From Hymenoscyphus infarciens (Eukaryota; Ascomycota; Leotiomycetes; Helotiales; Helotiaceae): 64,000 bases of DNA. Of the stretch, positions 56,415-64,000 are shown one piece after another. The first letter of the stretch is position 1; every line of letters starts with the position of its first letter. Both the position numbers and the translations under genes were made by a program. The stretch covers positions 62,001-126,000 of the forward strand of contig LLCB01000024.1 of assembly GCA_001414345.1 (NCBI GenBank), given 5' to 3'. The notes under the pieces were generated by a model. It was not told where the DNA came from, did not search any database, and saw only the letters and a list, made by a program, of their open reading frames with translations.

Positions 56415-58599
56415 TTAGCCTTTCATGACCTTGACGGCCGTCGCTACCTCAGCGATTGCAACTTTCTCCAATCGTTCTCGATTTTGAGAAATATCTCGAT
56501 CAGCAACCATTTCGTACAGTTTTCTTGATACATCGCGGTTTACACCAGCATATTGTTCCTTGGTGATTTCTGCGGCCTGCCAATGTGGCTTGAGCGCATC
56601 TTTGACGATTCTGTTTATACTATCTTTGGCCTCGGCCGACATAGTTTCTCGAACAGGTGACGTTTCTGGGGATCTTTGGAGCGCAAGCGGTCTAGGCTTC
56701 TGTCTTCTCGGTCGTGGTTGTCGTAATTCTGTTGTGGGGCTGGAAGGCTTGATGCTTTCCTTGCTATTTTCTCCCGGTGATCGGTTCGGGGAGTAGTCTG
56801 CTCGTGGGTATGATGGCTCTACATGCGAAGTAAGGGGTCGAGGTGATGCATGTCTCTTTGCGAGATGGGGAGGGGGTGTAATCGACAATGCTCGTGGGGT
56901 GTGGGATGTGGATGGCGAAGGAGATGCTGCAGGTGAAGAATATTCAACCGATGGGCTCGTAACACGATTGTTACCAGCCGATACGGTCGTACCACTGAAT
57001 GCAGATCGAGAGGTGTCGTCATCAGAGTTTACGGTCATTTCCACTTCTTTGAGTAAAGAGCTTAGAAATGATGGTCCTGGTCCATCCGATGCTGGGAGGG
57101 TCGGCGATGCTGGGTGAGCGCTCGAGACGGATGGGCGAGGGGGTTGTGGCATGGAGGAAGACGAAGAGGCCTCGCCCTCGACCAAAACCCTTCTAGTTCG
57201 GGGTCGCTTCAATTTTCGCTCTGGCTCTGATGGCCGTTCAACGGGGGAAGCGGTTGCAGATGTTGCTGCTGACCTAGACTTTCTCTTGCGGGTTCTCGGT
57301 ACACCATCCATTTCCTTCGCTCTTTCAAAGTCGCCCCAGGCACGAGATTCTTCCTTGGTCTCTTCTGGCGTGGGTGGAGTTCGAGGACGACGGGGACGGC
57401 GAGGTTGTGGTGCTGTTTGGAAGGTCTCACGCGCACCCTGTCGACTGGCGATGTTCAACCTTTGTTGCCATCGTTGAAATTCTCTTGCCTGCCCAGAGGT
57501 ACGGCGTTGAAGTTGTCGATAGTTTCCCATGGCACTATCATCCTCACCATCTGAGAAGTCCAAATCCAAACCCGCCGCTTCATGGACTCGACTGCTAAAG
57601 ACACTCCATGCACCAAACCAATGGTCCTCTCGAATGCGACGACGATTGCGACGTGCGGCGGCCTGTGTTCTGGGTGCCGTGCGCTGTGGTTGCGAGTTTC
57701 CCAAATGGGTCAACGCCATGGCTCTTGCTCTTGTCCCATCGTGCACACATTCCATGCAATACCAATCTTCCGCTGGCACTCGAGACAACCCGATGCAATA
57801 TGTATGATATGGGGCACCGCAGCCGTCGCACAATAATAGAACATCTTCATTGTCGGCTAAGGCACAGACTGGACAAGGTATGCCTTCTTCCTCTTCAATC
57901 GGCTCTTCAATCCATGCAGGGTCGAAGTCGGTCGAGGCGACCTGTTTTTTGTTTTCGACTTTGTATTCAGACAGGATGCTTCCTATTCAATAGATCAGCA
58001 TTGTGGTCAGGGTATATAGGCGAGTAACGAAGGGGGCGGGATGCGCCCGTATTCACTTCCATGAGAATGGCCTTGGGCAGTGAAGCATAACTCCAGAAGA
58101 TTGGCACAACGCCAGGCATCACTCCGAGGACTGATGCGATTACGGGATTCGTCAAACAGAATAAATATGAGGACTTACCTCCAACTTTATCTAGGACCTC
58201 CACCAAATTGAACGATTGTCGGCAAAACGGGCAGCTGTTCGCCTTTTGGGTCCATTCTCGCAAGCATTCATCGTGCAATGAATGGCCGCATGGTTTAATC
58301 ACCGCAATAGGCAGTTGTTTTTCGGTATTTTCAGGTTCGGTGGCGGATATAGCAGCGACAACAATCTCTTGGTGTTCAATGCAGTCGGAAGCCACACATA
58401 AATCCTCCAAACAGACGATGCACTGGTCGACCATGCTATCTGAGGATGTTGGAGGACTTTCGGGGTAGGTGGTGGGTGATTTTTCGTTTCCAGCGGCGGT
58501 AGCTGCGGGAGCTTGAAGATCGTGAATGGAGTTATCAGGAACCATGTCCATGCTCGAGTCTCGCCCAACGTTGCACTGATCAGCCAAGTCGGGGTGCAT
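56415..58599 (-). CDS. RING + PHD finger protein (Asr1/PHRF1-like), probable E3 ubiquitin ligase
   Basis: Exon 1 is 58599-58179 and exon 2 is 57982-56415, giving 662 residues. Residues about 59-126 are a RING-H2 finger (CIVCLEDL ... PCGHSLHDECLREW ... CPFCRQS). Residues about 176-220 form a PHD finger (CPVCALADNEDVLLLCDGCG, then YHTYCIGLSRVPAEDWYCMEC). A long basic, Ser/Pro-rich disordered part follows. The last 65 residues (IVKDALKPHWQAAEITKEQY, VSRKLYEMV) form a helical domain like the Set2 Rpb1-interacting (SRI) type seen in PHRF1. Yeast Asr1, with the same RING-PHD order, ubiquitinates RNA polymerase II, so a role in transcription is likely (inference). The intron of 196 bp is long for this window. 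It stays open in frame, so an unspliced transcript would encode a 210-residue RING-only product. Confidence 0.88.
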
Positions 58600-60109
58600 A
58601 TTTGCAGAATTGATTCGACAATGGAGGGGGAGTCATGAAAATGGTTTGGTGTTAAGAGGGTAAATTTATATCTTCGTCGCGCGATGGGTGTTGTGGTTGT
58701 GCAACGAAAAGAAGTCGGTTTGTATGTTGAGTTTGGAGGAGTAATTGAGGAAAGGAACAAGCAGTTCGGAGGGACCTGGACGGATTACCTTTCACCACTA
58801 GCGTGGGTGGAGCCGAGGCACCTGTGGTTGGTCAAGTCTGTTTCGCTTCCTAAGGCGGTCAAGACCAATGGGAAAATTGCCTGGTTCTTGGGTGGAGAGT
58901 TGCGAGTTGCGAGCGCTGTTGTCGCGATGCCACGGATTGATTTCGAATTAATATGAGACGAGGTAAAGTGGGAAAGAGGAGAATCAACCGTGGAGCCTGA
59001 ATCGTGGCGTTGAGGGGGGTGAATTTGGAGTTGAGTTGTTGAAAGGGGCAGGGCAGCCACGGGGTGCAGGTGTCTTTGAGGATAATGACGATGTACCGCG
59101 AAGAGGGCCGCGTTTCCCCTAGCTGGTCGACGGCGTGCTATGAGGTCCCTCGTGATTCAAAATAGGCAGTGCCAATCTATGTATCCACGCAACAGCGCTC
59201 AAGAGACGAACCGCTCCAAACGCCGTTTGCAGTGTCAACTTGGAAGGAGTCCAGAGGTGATGATGGATGGAAGTTAATACTTTTATATCAGCACAGTCAG
59301 GTGACTGGAGGTCAGTTTCACCCTCCCGTCACTCGGCCGTTCAAACAGTTCAGGGATTAATGCCAGCTCAAGGCAGGTTCAGAGTCTGGCGAGTATGTGA
59401 GTCACAAGAAACATGGGAATCGAGTACTCATCAGGAGGTTCGTCCTCTTTTATACACCTTCCAGGTTACAAGGCAACCAAAACAAGGCAATGGGCCGCCT
59501 CACTCTTCCGATGCCTGGAAGTCATCAATAATTATCTTTAGAACCCCGCCTCGCACCCAAAGATTCGAAATTGTGATTGGAGGCCTTGGGGTATTTTCAT
59601 TTTTGTATTGCGTTGAGAGAAACGGCGCCTTTGAGTAAGCTTAAATAAGCAAGCCAGGATCCATTGACTGGGAAACATTGTAGTAGAAACGGAAATATGA
59701 TTCACCAGAGTTCGTAATAACGTCCAAAGTACGAGTTGAAGAAAGACTGCCCTTGTGGGATTGCGACGTCTTAACAACCCAGCAATGTATAATAGAGGAA
59801 ATTGTCTTCGGGGTTCACACTCGTAGGGGAAACTATCGGGATTCGACGAAAGAGCCTATAATTTGTCTGTGACTGTCAACGAACTCCCATCCTAATCATC
59901 AGAACCAGTTCTCATGTTTCACCAAAACTCCTCGTTATCGAACAATCGTAAACAGGCACGTAAAGCCCCTCGTGGCATAGGAACGAAAATAGTTTTTGAA
60001 GTGCTTCATTGAATTTTTCTCATCGAAAAGCGACGTCGGGGCTCGTAAACCGCGAGAGATCCCAGACCCATACACCTGCCAATGTAGCCCGAAAACAATC
60101 CCATCCCAT
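58600..60109. other. Intergenic, no gene supported
   Basis: 1.5 kb between the RING/PHD start and the eL43 stop. Short ORFs on both strands (58684-58956 plus, 58785-59060 minus, 59267-59638 plus) overlap one another and show no domain. The left part is the RING/PHD promoter and leader. The right part is the eL43 3' UTR. Confidence 0.45.
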
Positions 60110-60664
60110 CTAAACCTCAGCAATTTCTCTCAATCGTCGGAGCGTTGATCGCATAGCGGCAGCGGCGGGTGTTCTGTTGATAAGGTTAGATTTTGCGCGG
60201 ACCTTTTCTACCCTTCTTGATCTCAACACTAAGAATTGTCCCCCGTGGATACGTACGACACAGTATATGCTCCTCCAGCGACGGTCTTCTTGCACGACTT
60301 GCAGTCCCAGATTCCTACAGAGTGTCTCTTGACGGTGGTCTTTCCGCAGAATGTGCAGACATATTTGGCGTGTTGTGTGATTTCCATCTTCTTGACTTGC
60401 TTTCTGAGGGAGGCACCGTATCTAAATTCGAGGAAGAAACAGCTGGTCAGCTATCTGAATCTAAATTGCATCTCCAATAACCCCCCTCCTCGGAGCATCC
60501 CCGCGCGCGCTGCGAAATTGAAGTCGTATTCGATCGATAAACCGAGGGGTTGAAGGTGCGGGCTCCGGCGCGGAGGTAATTGAAAATGAGAGAGAGCTTG
60601 AATTGATCACATACCTTGTACCGTACTTTCCGGTAACACCGACCTTCTTGGTTCGTTTGGTCAT
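60110..60664 (-). CDS. Cytosolic 60S ribosomal protein eL43 (L37a/L43)
   Basis: Three exons: 60664-60615, 60421-60257 and 60173-60110, total 92 residues, the family's usual length. It starts [20 protein letters not shown]. It has the C4 zinc finger [20 protein letters not shown], then [14 protein letters not shown]. It ends [14 protein letters not shown]. All four zinc cysteines are present (CTFC and CKSC). The protein binds 25S rRNA in the large subunit. The first intron comes 50 nt after the ATG, as in many ribosomal protein genes. Introns are large relative to the gene (193 and 83 bp). The promoter is shared with the divergent oxidoreductase gene at 60991. Confidence 0.95.
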
Positions 60665-60990
60665 CTTTGCGGTGGTTGCTGTGATGAACTTTGGATGGAT
60701 GGGTTCAACGCAAGAAGTTGAATTTCGACTATAATTTTTGGTGTGGCCTTTCGCTTCTCTGTGTGCCTCCACTTTAATTAGTCACGTGGTATATACTATC
60801 ACCACGTGGTCTATAAGCTAATCTATTTGGGGAACAGCCGAGGTCTCTTCTTCTGAGTTTCATCTCAAAAATCTCAGGAGGTGAATAGTTTCTATTTCAG
60901 TTCCTTACACATCAGTTTGCCTGCCTCTGATTGATTTGATCGTGCTTCTGTCGTTTCAACCTAGAATAAAATTGAAACCCCGTTTTCAAA
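60665..60990. promoter_or_regulatory. Divergent promoter between eL43 and the oxidoreductase, with two CACGTG boxes
   Basis: 326 bp separate the two start codons. CACGTG occurs at 60783-60788 and 60803-60808, exactly 20 bp apart, each followed by GT on the plus strand. CACGTG is bound by bHLH factors such as Cbf1, which is tied to ribosomal protein genes in some yeasts (established for Candida). Its use here is inference. The right part is T/C-rich leader. Confidence 0.6.
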
Positions 60991-62357
60991 ATGTCAACAA
61001 CACGAGTCTATGACCTCGTCGTTCTTGGCGCATCTGGCTACACCGGAAAACTCACCGCAGAGTTTATAGCAAAAGACTTCCCTACAGATGTTCAATGGGC
61101 AATTGCAGGTCGTTCTGCAAATAAGCTGGAGGAGGTTGCAGCGGAATGCAAGTCTTTAAATCCTGATAGGAGCCAACCAGGTAAGCACTCTCGTACATAA
61201 CATCAACTCTCCAGCACGTGTCTTGTGAAGCCAGAAATGGAAAACTATACTAACATATATTTAATAGCAATCGAGACATGCTCATTAGATGCATCAGAAC
61301 TGGATGCATTGGCCAAAAAGACAACAATTCTCATCACTACCATTGGCCCATACTCCGTACATGGAGAACATGCTTTCAAGGCTTGTGCTGACAATGGCAC
61401 TCACTACCTCGATATCACCGGCGAGGTCGTCTGGCATAACGAGATGATAAAAAAATACGAGAGAACCGCCAAAGCTAGTGGCGCTATCATGATCCCTCAG
61501 ATTGGTGTCGACAGTGCTCCTGCCGACATGATTACTTGGTCACTTGTCGATTTGATCCGTGAAAAGTTCTCTGTACCAACCGCAGAAGTTGTGTTATCAG
61601 CTAAGTTCCCGTATGTCAAATGTCTCCTCTTTGGAACTTTGGCTAATAATCACTAAGTCCAAGACCGTCAGGGGGAACTATGAGTTCCGTTTTCTCCATC
61701 TTTGATGTTTACAGCTTGAAACAACTCCAGGCTGCCGGTGCTCCATACGCCCTCTCTCCTATTCCAGGGCCTGCAGTACGAGATCCAGTTCCTTGGAAAA
61801 CCAAGTTACTCGGCTTCCGATCGGTTCGCGATCTTGGTATACTAACGTCATATATCTTTGCCAAAGCCGATATACCCCAAGTGCAAAGAAGTTGGGGATT
61901 GTTGGGGGGTCCAACCAATTATGGGCCTAACTTCTCTTTCTCCGAGTATGCAAAATCGCAAAACTATCTCACGGCGATTGCTTCGCATTTTGCCCTTTTT
62001 TTCGGCTCCATTCTGGTTGTAATCCCTTTCATCCGAACACTTCTGAAGAAAACAGTGGTTCAACCAGGAGACGGGCCAACCAAAGAACAGTCGAAGAATG
62101 ATCGAGTCGAATACAAGGGAATCGGGAACCAAGACGTTAAGACCAAGAACCCAGCGAGAGCGTTTGTCAGGGCAACATTCGCCGGCTCAGCATATGAACT
62201 TACTGGTGTCATTATTGCATCCGCTGCCCTGACACTTCTCCGTGATGGACACAAACTTGGAGGGGGTATTTACACACCTGCAATCCTTGGACAGAAATTT
62301 GTGGATAGATTGGATGAGGGAGGATTCAAATTTGAGAAAGGAATCTATGAAAACTGA
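60991..62357 (+). CDS. Saccharopine-dehydrogenase-like oxidoreductase (SCCPDH family)
   Basis: Exons 60991-61180, 61268-61610 and 61658-62357 join in frame to 410 residues. The N-terminus DLVVLGASGYTGKLTAEFIA is a Rossmann NAD(P)-binding fold with GASGYTG. AGRSANKLEEV, TTIGPYSVHGEHAFKACADN, HYLDITGEVVWHNEMI and GVDSAPADMITW follow, all typical of the SCCPDH/trans-acting enoyl reductase group. A hydrophobic segment (AIASHFALFFGSILVVIPFI) in the last third suggests membrane or lipid-droplet attachment. The true substrate is not known for fungal members. They should not be taken for the lysine-pathway enzymes Lys1 or Lys9, which lack the membrane segment. ATG follows AAA, a good start context. 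Confidence 0.9.
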
Positions 62358-64000
62358 TGTTGGTAAATGCCAAGTACAGGCAAGTATGTAAGAGCCCTGA
62401 GCTTTGCTCTGGGTACACCCCATCCCTCCATTGTCTCAAGGTTTTCCGTGACAACTCAGAATATTATGCGAGAACGTTTAGAAGAATGGAGGGTTAGAGT
62501 TTCTCATTCTTCTAAACTTTCTTAGACAATACAAGTAATTATCCCAGACTAGTACGTATGATCAAAGTAAAGGAGGTGTACTCGGAACAAAGCTCATGTT
62601 GCTTACAGGACTGGATCTGTTAATGTAAAATAATAACACTTGGGTATAAGACTGTTGCCTACAATATCAGAATAGGTGGTAACCCTAATTTTTCCCATGC
62701 TCCTTATATGATTCGAATCCAGGATGGAGACAAGGACGGCAGACGTGCGGTGCCATGAGAAACTGGTTGAAAGCCAGTGCATTCCCCCATTTCAATGCTA
62801 CTCATTGGGACGGTTCTTGATCGACGGGGAGTGCTTCCAGGTCGGAACCGAAGCCTTTGTTCCTGGAATAAATCAACTATATAAAGGGAAATATGCCCAG
62901 TCGTCTTTGTTAGTACACTGTCAATAGTATACGACAACCGACACCAAATCCTGGCAAAGCGTTCGCTTGAAGATCGCGATCGAGATTCGCTTTCTGAGGA
63001 ACTTCTCAAGGAATGGAATGAGGTTTACTAGAATCCTGCCATCGTTAGAGCAACAGCCTGGGTAATATTCTTTGAAGTGGTACCCCTTTTGCTCTGTCCA
63101 GTGTGCGCATGTACAACAACAGAAGAACCGTTCCGACAACATCTCTTTTGGCAGTTTGTCAAGAAGAATTATCGCAAGAAAACTTGAAATGGAACTTGAG
63201 CTAACTTGGAGCCCCAAATCGACTGTTGTTCCTGGGTAGAATTTCGAGGTGGAAGAATAAAGGAGGTGGCAGCAGTCGATTACTCAACTATTACTCAAAT
63301 CCTTCATACAGCCCTGTGCGAGTACCGAACAATATTGACCGTGATCATGGGTTTTGCGGCACAAACTTGTCGGCCGCCGTTAAGAAATCGTAATTTTCCT
63401 TTAATCGATCTCTCCTCTCCTTGGCTTGATATGATAAGACATGAACTAAAAGGATGACATCCATCCCCCTAGCTCCCCAACCCGAGTCTGTCATTATTGG
63501 AAGATGTCAGCAACTCATCTTATCCGGGTATGCACCAGATTTCCACAACGCTACAAATAGCTTGGTTTGACCTTTTTTGTTGCTACGCTCGAGAGGCTAA
63601 GAGAGGTGGAAGTCATACTGTTGCTTTTCATAGGGCAATCGTGGTTTTCAGCCTCTGTTCTAAACTGTTTGGAGGATGCCGAGGAAGTGTCACCTTGTTG
63701 CAAGTTTCGATGTAATCAAATTGCCGGTTACTGGTCTAGTGGTTTCCACAACTTTCTGGGATTTTCGCATTGGGGGTTTTATCACGGTTCTCTATTAGAA
63801 ATCCGTGGTTGCTTGAGAGCATACCGGTATTCGACGTATGGAGTTGCGGTGACGAGAGGGGAGGTCAAGTCCTCGATGTCAACGGTATTCCAATATCTAT
63901 CGCTGAAGCTTTACTCGATACGCTAAGTGAAAAGACGTTACCTATCTGGTTGCATCGTGCGAAGTAACAAATCCAAACAATCTCCAAGACATGTTCCGTA
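62358..64000. other. Intergenic to the right edge; possible exon at the end
   Basis: No complete gene is visible. Just after the oxidoreductase, 62470-62525 contains an imperfect inverted repeat (AGAATGGAGGGTTAGAG facing TTCTCATTCTTCTAAAC) that may be part of the 3' end. At about 63770-63967 a frame without ATG reads like protein (SIPVFDVWSCGDERGGQVLD, then IAEALLDTLSEKTLPIWL) and ends in TAA. It could be the last exon of a plus-strand gene or a relic; I found no upstream exon that fits. Confidence 0.35.

Noticed and set aside
60991..62357. Lysine-pathway saccharopine dehydrogenase (LYS1/LYS9)
   Set aside because: The Rossmann start is shared, but the GASGYTG, HYLDITGE and membrane-segment pattern is that of the SCCPDH-like group.

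Overview
The window is nuclear DNA of a filamentous ascomycete (Pezizomycotina; a Leotiomycete is my inference, not shown). Genes are split by short GT..AG introns of about 45-110 bp, some with CTAAC-type branch sites. The recognisable families are fungal: 2EXR, WSC and TDT proteins and a Dal5-type ACS transporter. The genome is two-part, with gene islands of ordinary composition alternating with long, very AT/TpA-rich blocks. The blocks look like old transposons mutated by RIP (repeat-induced point mutation): the copies differ mainly by transitions, and their Trp and Gln codons have become stops.

Layout. 1-80 is the tail of a gene cut by the window edge. 81-3900 is intergenic. 3.9-18.6 kb is a RIP block. 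It holds a broken SRPK-like kinase gene (5.0-6.5 kb), a small TIR/MITE element (9276-9491) and a structurally complete LTR element with 171-bp LTRs and a 5-bp target duplication (12064-14245). A tRNA-Ala(TGC) with an intron marks the right edge of the block. 19.9-24.8 kb is a gene island: a 2EXR protein, a TDT-family anion/organic-acid permease, and a Ser/Pro-rich nuclear-type protein read divergently from the permease. After another AT block comes a Dal5-like MFS transporter (29.4-31.3 kb) whose last splice acceptor is mutated.

31.65-42.74 kb is nested transposon territory. A Harbinger-like element (31650-36600) is followed by a 0.7-kb island with a Cys-rich ORF, then by a long-TIR DNA element (37308-42735) invaded by a Ty3/Gypsy retroelement and a solo LTR. 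A small relative of the Harbinger-like element lies at 45262-45720.

42.7-64 kb is the main gene island. It holds a 230-aa protein of unknown function, a large secreted beta-propeller/WSC protein, a D-amino-acid oxidase-like enzyme and mitochondrial ribosomal protein mL46. It also holds a RING+PHD protein, cytosolic ribosomal protein eL43, and a saccharopine-dehydrogenase-like oxidoreductase read divergently from eL43. Housekeeping genes (mL46, eL43, RING/PHD) cluster at the right. The genes beside the RIP blocks are the ones that are broken or oddly spliced (kinase, MFS). I see no biosynthetic gene cluster, no CRISPR array and no virus. The most unusual loci are the propeller/WSC gene with a disconnected third WSC domain, the MFS gene with the lost acceptor, and the datable nest of transposons.
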